Part shown: positions 33,141 to 46,412 of the stretch, in pieces
Layout of the letters: every line of letters starts with the position of its first letter
Numbering within the stretch: position 1 is the first letter of the stretch
Assembly (NCBI RefSeq): GCF_030253575.1
Contig: NC_080559.1
Coordinates: 30,716,501-30,780,500, forward strand
Direction of reading: 5' to 3'
Origin: Rhododendron vialii
Taxonomy: Eukaryota; Streptophyta; Magnoliopsida; Ericales; Ericaceae
Length of the DNA stretch: 64,000 nt
Translations under genes and position numbers: made by a program
Notes under the pieces: model-generated
Seen by the model: only the letters and a program-made list of their open reading frames with translations
What the model was told of the DNA's origin: nothing
The model's database searches: none

Positions 33141-33740
33141 AAGGATGACTAGCCTTGCCACATCAACAATCACAACTGAAAAAGAAAAGAAAAGAAAAAG
33201 GAATCGAACCAACGAACACACGAAAGTCTAATCGGAAAGCGGCCGGAATCTGAAAACATCGCCGGACTACCCTTAAATTTATTTTGGATGTCCTATCCCC
33301 TTCGTTTCCCTTCTCCCTCTTATTTTGGCTAACATCACAAGAAGAGGCAGACGCGAGAGATGATGATGATGCGCATGTGGGATGTTTGGAAACCGGGTAA
33401 AGATCGGTGAATCTCGATCGTGTACATTTTTAACTCGGAGAAATGGAATACGACATTTACCATTAGAATAGTAGTACGATATTACTAATACAATAATATC
33501 CTAGGAACAGAGTTTAGCATTACAAAAGTAGGTGAATCTCGATTCACTGAAGATTGGGTCAAAGAAAGAGGATACTCTTATCTTGTCGAGTTCAAACGAT
33601 AAATAAATAAATAAATCTTATTAATGGGTTAGATTGTGGGACTCAATAGTTCCCACTTTTTGAACCTTTATCAAAAGATCATATTATTTAACATGTCCTC
33701 AAAATTCCCATCCAGAAGGTCATGCGATCACCCTTTTCTT

Positions 33741-33750
<10 letters not shown>

Positions 33751-33810
<60 letters not shown>

Positions 33811-34018
33811 CAGCTTGTACGCACCTCAACTAATTCCGGAGTTATGAAGTTAACGACTGGATAAACCCTCAAGTGGCTCCGAAGTTTGGATATATATATG
33901 TATATATACATATATATACATATATATATATATAAGGTCAGCTTGTACGCACCTCAACTAATTCCGGAGTTATGAAGTTAACGACTGGATAAACCCTCAA
34001 GTGGCTCCGAAGTTTGGA
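33751..34018. repeat. TA repeat with two identical 85-bp SINE-derived copies
   Basis: A (TA)n run at about 33751-33805 is followed by an 85-bp block at 33806-33890, a second TA-rich run, and an identical block at 33934-34018. The block (AAGGTCAGCTTGTACGCACC at its start) is the reverse complement of an Au-type SINE 3' region. Identity of the two copies points to a very recent 128-bp duplication. Confidence 0.85.
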
Positions 34019-35202
34019 ACATTTGGCCTCAGTAAATTTCAAACATGTGACATCATAAAGAACAAACACTTATTTACTCTATCGTGCCCACTTCGCCGAA
34101 GCTCTAGGGTAATGATGTGATCACTTAACGGCAACTCCATATATATGCTGGTTTCCAAGAACCCCACTAGAGTTGCAACTTCGAAATTGGAAAGTGTTGG
34201 GACCCTTTTCTCAACGAAAGGCAACAAGCCCTTGGTATCTCCTGCTTTCACACGTCTAAATCTTCTTTAGGAAATGGCATATAACAGAAAATTTTGTCCT
34301 ATCAGGCGTCAATTACGTGATGAAACACTACAACTACTAGGAAAAAACCAAATTTGTTCAAAACCCTCTTGTCTAGTCTAGTTAGTTAAAGGAAGAGGAT
34401 CCTCTGTGGCACAACTGTCCGGGACAATTGCTCGAGCTGTCTTACAGTGTGAGTCCCACAAAAATATCTTCTCGTGGGGTCGTGTTAGGCTAAGACCTGG
34501 ATAAGCTCTCCCCCCTCTAAACAACCCTCTTCCTTCTCCCCCTCTCTCCTTCATCCCCCTTCCTTGTACCCCTAACAAACGGGCCCTTAGTTAAAAGATT
34601 CTGCTCCTCTCCACTCCCATCCCATCCCATCCCAAAACTGGACCGGACAGTTGGGGACTCCGGAATCAGTTCCGATTCCACCACCTGTGCCACAAAATCT
34701 AATATTTTCTGGAAAATCCAGAAACCTAACTATGAAATGTAGTTCAACAGGATTTATATTGTAATCCACAAAACAAGGAAGTCCTTAATTGATTCTGAAA
34801 GGACTAGAGGAGATAAATAAAAAAGAAAAGAAAAAAAAGGAGAGCATTCAAAACATGAGACATGAACAAATGGAAAAAAGAAAAACTTGTAAAATTTAGT
34901 CTTTCAAGAATCTTTCGTTAGAGCATCTGGATAGTAACAGTCATTCGGAACAAAGCCTAGAGAATCCACATAATAACATGCAACATAAGTTAAGACAACT
35001 TAAGCCTTGGAATTACATCCAAATTCTCTACATGCTTAAAGAACAAGCATAACACCTCTCTATATGAGACAGATACTGGGCAAAGACGCAATGAACAACG
35101 TATAACTTAGCATGCCACAAGTACCTTAAATATCTGTCTCTATGTATGTAAATATAGATATATAAATCAGCAGATCAGTTCAGCAGGAACAAAGGTCGGT
35201 CC

Positions 35203-38200
35203 TCAGTGCATTGATGGGCGAGGAGAGCGGGGACGAACAGGTGTCTTTGATGGGCTTACCCTACAAGAATTAAAAGTCGAAACAAAACAAGAAATCTCAA
35301 AATTGATATCACCTAGTTTAATCAAGTGATGATAAGTGAAAAGAAAAAGGAACAATAAGGTCAGTTGGAAGAGTAAAAATGCATGCATATTCAAAAACAA
35401 CCTTATCGGCAGTGATCCAAGGACTGCACCACTACAGTTCAAAGCAGCAATTGCACTCTCAGCCTGTAAGAGAATAGAAACTAGCATAAGAGCTCCATAG
35501 GGCCTGAACATGATGACAAGTACCACCACGGAGATTACAAGCAAGATTCCGCTATCTATTCCTTTGTATTAAAATATTAAGACACGATGGCAAGTTCGCT
35601 GGTTTATAATCATTCTAATATCGACTCCTCTTCAACCTCAATAAAGGACCAGTCCTACTAGTCTAGTAAATGACAGGATTGATACAGAAATTCACCAGAA
35701 AAGCAAAACAATGAAATGCCAGAAAGGGAACACCAGTAAAATGGCAGCGATGTCACCAAAGCAGTTACATTCAGCAAGTTAACAATACAAGGAGAACGTG
35801 TTTGATAAACAGAACAGGAGAGAGAGAGAGAGAGAGAGAATGAGACTTGTATTTTTTTTTTTTAATGAGCCTTGTGTAGTGACGGGAATCCTACAGAGCC
35901 AAAATTGCCAAATGTTAAATAGGAAAAGGGACCATCTTGTTAAAGCTATGATACTTCACGGATAGGTTATGCACCTGATTATATCCTAGAATGCCCATTA
36001 TTTACTTGTATATGCCTCAGCCTCGCTTTACCAACAAGGCAGGTAAAACAAAAACAGTACTAAGCATAGACGTCCACTTTCCGTCATACCTTTTTATTGA
36101 ACTGTAGACCTAGCCAATTCATTAGGTATAACTAGTGAAGATAAGACTTAGTTTGGTTGGGTATTCAACAACTTGAACAATTGGTAGGTATCCAGTTTCA
36201 GCACGGTCTTATAAAAAGATGGGGGAGTTCAATTGTTCCCATATAATGAAAGCAACACATATATGCATTGGGATGTTGTACATTTATCAGTCATAAAACC
36301 AAACACAAAGCTGATACGAAGACCAACATGCACCGGAACAGACAACAGTAGTCACCACAAGCAGTGATATTATGCCATTAATGATATGTGAATCAAGTCT
36401 CATCACTGTAACTCACATGCCAAGTCCATTTCACCTAATAGCGCAAAGTAGTCAAAAAATCAGAGACCAACACCAGTAAATGATGCATAATAATCAGGTA
36501 GGTAAACAATGCAATGATGGCTCAGCGTTTTCCTGGCAAGAGGGAAAAAATCAATGAATCAACCAGTTAAGAGAGACTCCAAGACTCCAATGATGCATAA
36601 TAATGAAAGGTTTTAAGGACACATATTTGAAAACGAAATTGAGGAAGTTGGACTCTTCTGCCATGATGAAAGAAATCAGATGACTATACCACCGGTGAAG
36701 TGTCGTTGAAGCTAGAGGCCATGCAACCTTAAATGACACTGCTACAACCTCAAAGACTGGGTGAAAAGAAAAAAATAACCAGCAAAGGCAGAGGAGCATA
36801 AAGAAACTAATCCCTCCCTATTTTATTGTTTAACGATGTCAATGCACTTCCTGAGGGAGAAAATCGTCACCAACTGGAAAACTATGCTTTCTCCATTCCC
36901 TTGCAGCATCAGAAGCATGACTGCAGGGACATCTGAGAAGAACCATATGAGAAGAAAACTGAGATCATCCTCGATATCCTCCAGTATGGCGACAAGGTCC
37001 AGAGGAAGAAGATGAAATGTACACGGCTAAGATGGTCATCCTCTTAAATTCTACCCTAGAGTGATGGCTTGCTTGGCAACAAGCCCGATTGGTTATGCCT
37101 TGGGAAAATGATCTCATCAACTCCCCCACCCCAAAATAGTTTGGACAAGGACCATTTACCAGCTAAAAGTATGGACTCTAAAATTTTGCCCAGGGCGAGG
37201 ACAAGCTCAATGTCATCGTTGCTCCCTCCTGGCTTAGCCTACGGACAAGAGGAGAGATGAGTTCTCCCCTGCATCCATGATGTTATTGACCCAACATCAG
37301 GTACCTTCGGAGCCAACCTAGAATTTCTTACACACGTCTCCTACCAAAAGTCAGAGAAGGAGCATTTGAAATGGTGACAAAATAGAGAACACTGAGTGCA
37401 GCTATAAAGAAGCAGGATGGGGCTGTAGAAGATCACAAATCAAAGAATTGCAAACAGTGCAACGTCCCTGACCACTTCAGTAGACCATTTTAAAACCTTA
37501 AGCAGGTAAATAAGATCTCATGAACAGATAGAGGAAAGACTCATGAACAGATAGAGGAAAGTCTCATGAAATAATAAGAAGAAAGTTCAAAAGGAAAGCA
37601 TGCTGAAACTGTCATTAAGACCCTTGACGTAACAAAATACAAGTTCTCAGATTGAGAGACCCAAAAGGAAAGAGGTAGAAACGAGTTCGCCCTACCTACT
37701 CATTTGCTGACAGAGGCACCGAAGACAAGTACATACTCCCTCCGTCCCAATTTGTTTGTCCATTTACGACAAACGTGCCATTTTTTGATTGCTTATATAT
37801 TTCAATCTATGACGTTTTTATGATTTCGAAATTTTTGTACTATAATAGAACTCATCGAGAAATATCAAACAAGATCCATATTGCATATTTTTTTGCGATC
37901 ATAATGAAAGACATATGCAACTGAAATTTGGAACAAAAAAACGAAAATGGACAAACAAAGTGGGATGGAGGGAGTATAACAAAGCTCTCAGAATCCACCA
38001 CGTCATATCATATTCAGTAGGAATCTACTACAATCCAATACCCCACTTCTAGTATTAAATAGTTATCCAAAAATCATTTCCCTTTCTTTCCCCAAAAAAT
38101 ATTGTGTTGAACCAAAGAACTAGTCCTTCACATAGCTATGGAAAACTCAGTCACTAATCTTATTTATCCAATATTCAAACTTTTGAAATCCAACTCAAAC

Positions 38201-40696
38201 GGGAATAAAAACAAACTAACTATGAAAGCTGAAATATTAGGGCCCAAATGAAAATACAAGAACCATGCAAATTCAAAATGCAAAAATATATAACAAGAAG
38301 TAACAAAAAGCTAATAGGATTGCCAGCAAGGGCAACATATTGCTATCAACTCAAAAAAAGGGAAGGAGATCATTCACGTCACATCTAAGCATATCAAGCA
38401 GTAAGCGAAATGAAAAAGCATGTGGGTACTAACCATTACAAACTCAACAAAAGCAATGCGAGTTGAGTGATGAAAGTCTCCAAGCAACCTCAAGCGGTAA
38501 ACCTACAGCAGAAAAGATGATCCACAACATACGAATAAGAATTCACGAAGAAGCATCAGTTTAGATGTCTCACATAAACATAAAACATCTACGAACCTCT
38601 CCACAAATGGATTCGAAAAAGAGCTTGACATCAGCTTGAGTAACCTGTTCCCATCAACATATACACCGTAAATTCTGTGTCCCCTAAATGATCATTAACC
38701 ACCATAAAAGGTGATGTCTAAGTCAAAATTACCTTCTTATCAATGTTTGTGCAATAAATAGTCCTTGCACACATTTCTCGTTCATCTTCAGACTAGAAAG
38801 CACCATCCAAGCATTCAAAATGAAAGGCAACAAGTTATCAGCTTGAATTTCAAGTGCGTTGAATTTCTGAGACTGCCCTCTAGCAAGAATATTGCACATT
38901 ACAAGGACTGAACTTATTACAGAACTTCTCACCCGTGGCAAGAAAGTTGAATTAACAGGCGCAATTGCAGTTTTTGAAGGCAGCACCCTGACTGGGTAGT
39001 ATCCAAGCATAGTCCCTGCCAGACTCAAAGCATTCCTTGCACCTTCTGCAATTAATAAAAATTTAAAACTGTCCAAACTCATCAACCATATCCAACAAAG
39101 ATATGTCATACATCCAAAACATGGACATTACACATAACTCAGTTTGGCAACGTACCCTCATCAGTAAACTCAATAAATGCAAACCGGAGAACGGAATTAG
39201 GGTCGCCACAAACACGACAGTCAACCACCTTAAACCCAAAAATAGTAGGAGGTTACTCAGAAATGCAAACCTCCATCACAAGAAGTAAAAGTGGACGTCA
39301 ATGTATCAAATAGAAATGCAGTACCTGTCCGCAGTTAACAAAGAGAGCTGCAAGTTGTTCTTCAGTAACCTACAAACAGCAAGATCAATCCCCAATGAAA
39401 GCACAATACATACAAAGCAGTACAACCGGAAAGTAAAATAACAATCCAAAGACCAACATACCTGATGATCAATGTCAGAAACATACACAGTCCTCCGAAT
39501 TACCTCCTCTCTTTGTGCCAAACTGGTACGGTTGTTCATCCTTCTCTTCCCATTAGTATAGCTATTTCTCTTCTAACCCATAATACAAAACCAAACCCCT
39601 CAGAAAAATACAGTTAAATAAAACTAATGGGAATCCAAAAAAAAAAGAAAGGGAGGATTATATCCTAACATTACTAGTTTGAGATTTTCTTCTTCTAGGT
39701 TCCCCAAGTAAACGCAATCCAACTAGGCAAAATGGTACACACAGCTGAGTGGGTTTTTACAATCATCACTAGCAAAAGCCTATGGTACACTCCCCAAAAT
39801 ATTTTGGTAACATAAATTTTGGTCACCAAAAACATGCGTAACTAACCAAAAGAATGTGACTACTTTATGGTTTACCATACACCTCGTTTGTAACTTCAGT
39901 AAAACAAAGCCTAACTCACGCCATAGGACATGTAACTAATGAGCCAAAGAAATATACATAACCTACCCTGAAAACATGCGAACCACCACAAAAAATATGT
40001 GTACCATCCTCCAGAATCAATGGTAACATATACTTTTCAAGGGTAAACGACCCCTTGCGTAACTAAACAGAAAATTGTGTAACATACACCGAAAATAATA
40101 AGTATATATACTAAAAGAAGGTAATATTTCTCAAAACATATACTAAAGAAAGGTAACATTTGCAAGGTTTATCATAACTTTCTGCTCATCTCTAAGGTCC
40201 CAGTGAGGAAATTAGAAGTATTCATGCTTAAAGGAACGAGGATAAGAACGTATACCCGTCTAGCAGCAATGTTTCCATTGGCAATGCCAGAGCTAGTTTG
40301 CATCACAAAATTGTTAATGTAACCCAGGTGGCCCCCATCAAATAACACTGGTTGTCTATGGTTATTAACAAGCGACGGGGGCACAAATTCTTCAGCCATA
40401 GGGTTCAACTTAGACAACATTTCCTCCAAATCCCTCATCTCAAAACCCTCATCACCGCCACTATCTCCATTTCTCCGCAACTCAAACCCTCTGCCGCCGT
40501 TCGCCACCACCCGATGATGATCCTGGACTCCGTTTCCGTTCACCTGAGCCTTGCGACTAACGCTGCCGCCGTTGATCCCGTGGAAATTCTGATCGCTTGA
40601 CCTAACCCCCGCTTGATTCGACTTCGGTTGGTCGTTGCTGTTGTCGGTCCGATTCGACGAGTCGACGCTGATTCCGGCATTCTCGACTACCGCCAT
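35203..40696 (-). CDS. CID: CID protein: PAM2 motif plus two RRMs, poly(A)-binding-protein interactor
   Basis: Ten exons: complement(join(35203..35260,35402..35463,38434..38502,38597..38644,38733..38792,38933..39045,39156..39228,39325..39369,39462..39572,40256..40696)), 359 residues, all in phase. Residues 94-108 are the PAM2 motif LSKLNPMAEEFVPPS, which binds the MLLE domain of poly(A)-binding protein. A basic RRKRNSYTNGKRR (about 146-158) is a likely nuclear signal. RRM1 (about 174-250) has VYVSDI and FAFIEF as RNP2/RNP1. RRM2 (about 265-345) has IYCTNI and IAFVEF. The order PAM2, basic, RRM, RRM is that of Arabidopsis CID8-CID13. The role is probably mRNA metabolism through poly(A)-binding protein. 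The intron between 35464 and 38433 is 3.0 kb and holds a Stowaway MITE. The leader lies in GA-repeat-rich DNA (41067-41099). Confidence 0.95.
37736..37974. mobile_element. Stowaway-like MITE 4 in the large CID intron
   Basis: The left end CTCCCTCCGTCCCAATTTGT and the reverse complement of the right end CTCCCTCCATCCCACTTTGT are close to consensus. TA flanks both sides (37734-37735, 37975-37976). The best-preserved Stowaway copy in the window. Confidence 0.88.
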
Positions 40697-41062
40697 GGTG
40701 GAAACCTCCGTCACCAAAAAAAAAAAAAAGTTTTTTTCTTTAAAATCTGTCTCTCTAGAAAATTTTGATTCTGCGAAAATTTGTGATCGATCAAACAGGG
40801 AAATCAAGCGATTGAAACATAAGAGAACTTTTGAGGAATGAGAAATTGTACTAGTACCTGATGGCGTTAAATCCCGACCATTGAGGAGCTGGGTTTTTCC
40901 TTTTTTGTTGATCCAATTGAGGAGCTGGGGTTGAACGTTGAAGAAGAAAACAAAGAACGGAAGAGGGCGTACAGACGATAACTTTTTCCTTTGAAAACTA
41001 TTATTTTACTAATTCAGCTGATAAGAGTGTACGTATAGCTGATTATTACGTATGTATATATC

Positions 41063-41102
<40 letters not shown>

Positions 41103-42622
41103 TACTCCTACTAAGAGCTTTCGTTAGAGAGAGAAAGAGAGAGAGAGAGCAGGCTTCGGATTGTCCGTTTTCGCCACTTCACCTTTTTGGGCCTTGGCGC
41201 AACAACACAAATTCGATGAGATTTTTGTTTTTGGATAAGTTAGAGCATCTGCATCCTTTTTGACCCAAATCTGAGTTTTAACATTTGTGGAAAAAACTTG
41301 ATTCGGGTAGGATAGGAAGGAGCATCTCTATCTAATGGATAAAATTCAATTTTTACTTGAAGTTTATTGGTTTTAAGTTACCACTAGCATACATGTAATT
41401 ATTTTATTATTATGTAAATAAGAGAGAGAAGATAGAATCAACTCTAGCTCTAACGAAGCTGAAAGATCGAAAGATTCGACGAAGCGCTCTTTCTCTCTCT
41501 CTTTTCGTTGGAAAAAATGGGTAAGAGTTTGTGATGTTTGTCCCTCATCTGGAGATACAAAATGGTAAAATCCAAAAATAAGTACACATTTTGATAAGCA
41601 TTGGAGATGGATTTTTGGTACCCAATTTTGAATTTGGGGCTGATTAGTGAATGGAGATGGCCTAAGGTGTTCAAATTCAATTCATGCTTCTTCTTTTTTG
41701 TTATTTTCACGAAAATTAAAATATGTCATTCATTGATTTAGTGTGATGATTAAAGCCACGCAAAACATCTGTAAGGACTATTCTATGAAAATTGATAGCA
41801 TTTCAAACATCAAATTAAAGGAGGGACAAAAATTTTGAGACTCGGTTCTTATCCATCAGGTCAATCTGTTAGAGTTATAAAAACTTGTGATTGATCGTAC
41901 ATCTCCAAGCCATTTTATTTTTCAAGAAAAAATATTAGTATATAATGACAACATACATCGTGTATTTATTACAACAGGATGAGGTGTTTGATATAAGAAA
42001 ATGACATATATCTTGTTGAGTTGCATCCTCGGCTGATGCATCAATATCTGTGCCCCTAGATTATCTTTTGCATGGTCTTTCACTCTCTCATGTGTTTTTC
42101 ATTTAAAATGGAGCATGGTCGTTTTTCATTTTTATAATTGGATGTCCGGGTCAGTTTGCGTCTATCTAGACTAATTTCGGAAGGAACAGAACCATAAAGG
42201 TAACGACCAGACATAACCCTGGTGGCTCCAAGGTTTTGGAACAGAGCATGGTCTTTCAATTAATTGTGTTGACAATTCATAGAGAATTCGTATAGTTAGC
42301 AATTACTCCTCATTTCTTTTGTTGAGTATTTGTTTTTGAAATATTCTAAAATCAGCCCAATGGGCTGACAATAGTAAGTGTGTGAATGTGTATTTAAAGG
42401 TATAAAAAGCACACAGAAATACATGTTTTTTTTGTCTTCTAATGTAGTTATCGTCAGCCCAGTGGACTGACAATAACAAGACCGTTTGTTTTTATATGTC
42501 ATTATATATAGTAACCTCCTTTAACTTTAATTGGATACTATATTGAGCATGCATTTATTCTTTTTTAAGTCTACTTCAATTCATTTCAGTCGCTAAACAT
42601 AAGTACAATCAAACATTTAGGC

Positions 42623-42742
42623 TGCTGATTTTGCAACTCTTTTTTTTTGTTAATGTCACTCCCCTACAAGTGTATTTTTGCCCCAAAAATACACTTGCAG
42701 GGGAGTGACGTTAACAAAAAAGGGAGTGGCAAAATCATTTCC
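42623..42742. repeat. Near-perfect 58-bp inverted repeat with 3-nt loop
   Basis: The left arm includes GTCACTCCCCTACAAGTGTA then TTTTTG. After CCC the right arm returns CAAAAATACACTTGCAGGGG then AGTGACGTTAAC. Mismatches are few, and pairing continues out to TGATTTTGCAACTC against GAGTGGCAAAATCA. It is non-coding, and a transcript would form one long hairpin. A MITE remnant is the simplest origin. Confidence 0.8.
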
Positions 42743-43914
42743 CAAAATTTATCGAGTAAAATGAATCAGTCTCCACGTTCTTCTTGTTTCTATATATATA
42801 TATATATAATGTCTCATTTTGGTCCGGCCAAAAAAATCAATTGCCTCTTTTTGGTAGACATTAGCATAGAGCATTGTAGACATGGATCTGTGCAATGTCT
42901 TGGTGAACCACTGCAAACTTAAAGCTTGTTTGATTGTTTTGCTTCTTTTATTTTTCTTATTTACATTTAACAAAAATAAAACTTAAAATAATTAAAGATT
43001 CGTGGATTGAATAATAAACAAAATAAGTACAATAAACAAATAAGCGAATGCTACCTAATGGGCCTTCAGCTCTTCTCTCTCAGTCTATTTTATACCTTGA
43101 GTAGTCCGTAGTAGAATACGATGATCGCATTGTATTTGAGTAAAATGCGAAAAGTCAACGTTTTGACAAATTAATACATCAAAGGAATCACTTTTTAATT
43201 GTGATGAACAATTCGACAATAGGACAGAAATAAACGCTGTATATCTTCAACCACTATTCTTGCACAGGAGGATTCTCAAACAATTTCCGTAATCCTATTA
43301 CGCCATACAAGCCAACTCATATTCTTGCGAAACAACCGTTATTGCTTTTGTTCCACCTCCGTTTATGAATCACAACCATTTTCTTATCCCTAACGCCAAT
43401 ATTAGGGTTACCAATGTCGATATATATAGCATAAACTGCACACAAAGATTTAGACCTGGACTTTTTTTTTTTTGAGTCGTCTGATAATATGTAAATCAAT
43501 TGTTTACGTTCTAAATGAATACCTTCCATTTTTATTTTATTTTTTTTAAAAAGTAAACAATTTCATTTATTATGCACATTTTTAAATTTTCCAAACGACA
43601 AAATTTTGATGTGATGGGTTAGAAGTTTCGTGAGTATCAACAAATTTTGTACATTCAACAACACAATCACCACATTTGAGAATATGTCAAAGAATGAAAG
43701 GTGGACACAGACACAGTTGTTGCTATGATTTTGAACTGTGCTTTGGACTAATCCATTTCAAGAAAGTGATAGTAATTCATTGCAATGCTTAATTGGACAT
43801 GCATCCCGTTTTTGAAAAGGGAACAAGCAAATGGGATAGAGGATCCCAGTTGCCTAACAATCCACACAAATCCTTGGATTAGTAAACACTTGGAGTTCCG
43901 GAGCCAGCCTGTCT

Positions 43915-44048
43915 ATATGAAGACACAGAGCTTAATTTCTTTCTTCACTTATTAACTTCATCTCTCTATTACCCCCTCTCCGTATGAAGGCGCGAAGTTT
44001 AATAACTTCTTTCTTCACTTATTAACTTCATCTCTCTATTACCCCCTC
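43915..44048. repeat. 68-bp tandem duplication
   Basis: TTCTTTCTTCACTTATTAAC followed by TTCATCTCTCTATTACCCCC occurs twice, 68 bases apart, with a more diverged left part (TATGAAGACACAGAGCTTAA and TATGAAGGCGCGAAGTTTAA). Confidence 0.8.
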
Positions 44049-44819
44049 AAATCTCCTTCAAAACATGTGGAGTACCAAACAACCCACGTCATGAAGCGAC
44101 GATATGACTCGTTGCTATGTCTGTCATTCGAGAACCTTTTTTTAGACCGATCGGGGAGGAATGTCAAGGAGTGTCAGTGAAAGGTGAGGCCAGCACCAAC
44201 TGCTCATTTACTAAGTCGGCTTGGGACCGAGACGACTGAATGTGATCGAGGGGACACTTTGACATTCAAAGCACCGAGCAAAAATCCTATTGCATTGGGC
44301 ACAGATCGTGCCAAGCCTTGCCTTGTCCAAGCATGCTTGTCATACGGGAACACCAACGCGTCATCAAGATTCTTTTCTCTCCGCATTGTAAAAAACAAAT
44401 GCGACAAATAGCTCATGTGGGGCCAGCCTCATGATCTACCACCTACTCGTAGGATGGGCCAATGTCAATTTATAATTACCCTAAACATGGTCATTGGTCA
44501 TTTTCCTGACCCCCAAAGTAATTAAAACCTTTTACTTTTCTGGGCAAAGATTGATTCTCTAGGACAACGGATGAGAGGGACGGGGACCAACCAGGAAACC
44601 AGTTCGGCATAAAAACCAACTATTCACTCTTCTTATTACTGACTCTGACTAGAGCTAGTCTGAAACAGATTGGAAATATTTTTACCTTTACTCTTTCATA
44701 AGAAAGGTTAATTTTCTTGACTCAGAATCACTTTTGTCTGGCTCCAAACTTACCTTTTTGGTTGAAGATGCAGTGACGGAAAAAGAGGACTGTATTTTTT
44801 GGGGTGTGATGATAAAAGG

Positions 44820-44960
44820 GCTGTTTGGGTCAACATATGCGTACCTCGATTAATCTCGTCCCTGAATGGGTACAAGCCATCCACGTCTAGACTAGTAAAT
44901 TCACAAGAAATTACTTTACTTCGGTCTGACCCCGCTAGTCAAACCCTAGACAATTATGTT
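44820..44960 (-). repeat. Au-type SINE relic, minus orientation
   Basis: The plus strand reads CGTACCTCGATTAATCTCGT near 44841-44860 and GATTCACAAGAAATTACTTT-like sequence near 44900, then a reverse B-box-like segment. This is the same arrangement as the relics at 27186 and 45545. Confidence 0.45.
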
Positions 44961-45075
44961 AGGAGCAACCCACCACCAACCATCCGGACTAACCTAAGGT
45001 TTAAGAAGACTCTATTTTACTAACAACATATATTTTGTGCACCGTGCAGTTATTACCTATACTGAGCCTATACCG

Positions 45076-45400
45076 AGGGTTGCAAACGAACCGAGCTGCT
45101 TGCGAGCAGTTTGTGGCTCGGCTTGTTAAGGCTCGGCTCGGTTAGTAATCGAGCAGAGCTCGAACTTGAGTTTTAGGCTCGTTTAGTAAACAAACTGAGC
45201 TCAACAGTTAAAAGCTCGGCTCGGCTCGCAATATATACACACACACACTTCAACTCATTTAAAGAGGCTCATTGAGTAAATTAACCGGACTCGACTCATT
45301 TACAACCGTGCAGAGCTCGAGTTTTAGCCTCATTTAATAAATAAGCCAAACTCGAACAATACAAAACTCGGCTTGACTCGACTGTTTGCACCCTTTGATA
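45076..45400. repeat. GCTCGG-rich repeat element with inverted ends
   Basis: Degenerate units of GGCTCGGCTCG and GAGCTCGAACTTGAG fill the element. The ends GGGTTGCAAACGAACCGAG and, reversed, GGGTGCAAACAGTCGAGTC are an imperfect inverted pair. The composition differs sharply from the AT-rich surroundings. I recognise it as a common plant repeat type but cannot name the family. Confidence 0.5.
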
Positions 45401-45544
45401 TACACAGACAATTTCAAAAGAAAGGCTCTGGTCAAACAAACGGGGTGGAGAGAAAATTTATTCTGACCATTCAATTTGAACCGTTCAACTACTAGCCATT
45501 CTTTGATTTAGAAAAGAACATAATAATTTTTTTTTTTGGTTCGA

Positions 45545-45680
45545 CGGTTAGGGATATGTCCAGGCTAGCTTATGCTTACCCCCGACTAATCCCCTTCCCG
45601 ATCCGATTAAATGTAGATCATCCACGCTGAGACTAGGAGATTCACAAGAAATTACTTTCTTGTGGCATGACCAAAATAAC
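45545..45680 (-). repeat. Au-type SINE relic, minus orientation
   Basis: The plus strand reads GCTTACCCCCGACTAATCCC, then CATCCACGCTGAGACTAGGA and AAATTACTTTCTTGTGGCAT, matching the relics at 27186 and 44820. The tRNA-like end is decayed. Confidence 0.5.
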
Positions 45681-46412
45681 TACTCCTAGCTATTGTTCCA
45701 ACGTTGAGCATACGAAACTGTCTTAACAAAACCATCATAGTAATCCAAGCAAATCCAAATTCTTCAGAGCAAAATTCAAACATGGCATCCAGGCTTAAGC
45801 AACTCATCTTCTTTCTTTCTGCTCGAACTTCTATTGTTCAACTGGAGTATCATATTTCATCTAGAGCACAAGACTCATGAACAAGTAAATCCAGCGACAT
45901 TGTAATGAATCAAACAATTGAAATGAAAAATCTAACACCTTTCATTGTTAGCTTTACAGTTAATAGACCTTCGAAAAGATTGCTAGGGAAATAAAAGAAC
46001 CGCTCCCAATATAATTAGATTTATCCGTAAAAAAGAACTTATCCGTAAACATATCACAGGTTCAACAGGATGCAAGTCACAGCAATTCATATTCTATGGT
46101 GCCTTTTTTCCTCCTTTTCTTGGTCGGAAATAGAGCAACCATATTACGTAGAGGTTGATATCACCGTGTAAGAGATGAGATATGCTGAATATAGAAAACA
46201 AATTAAAACACAAGTAATGGAACTGTTATTACCCCGTGGTTCCGCCATTTGCGATGCTTTATCCAACATTAAGCTCAACAATGGCACTGACAGGACGGTT
46301 ATCACATACTATTGTACAACATAATCCTAGATATATCTAATTTACACTGGTGGATTGGCACTTGATAGGATAATTATCACTTATGATACATCAACTACAA
46401 AATATGATTGAT

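Larger units (their letters stand above)
30674..35202. other. Intergenic, repeat-rich, no gene recognised
   Basis: This stretch holds the PADRE promoter, a SINE in minus orientation (about 32001-32197) with an 18-base C run, a degenerate Stowaway-like piece (32203-32352), a foldback element (32748-33140) and a duplicated SINE fragment inside TA repeats (33751-34018). A possible SINE head with GGGTTCAAGTTTC lies near 31378-31390. Frames found here fall within these repeats or show no domain. Confidence 0.5.
40697..46412. other. Intergenic upstream of CID, repeats only
   Basis: The first few hundred bases are the CID leader and promoter with GA arrays at 41067-41099 and 41131-41149. Then follow AT-rich spacer, SINE relics in minus orientation (about 42126-42240, 44820-44960 and 45545-45680), a 120-bp hairpin (42623-42742), a 68-bp tandem duplication (about 43915-44048) and a GCTCGG-rich element (45076-45400). 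No open frame here resembles a gene. Confidence 0.55.
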
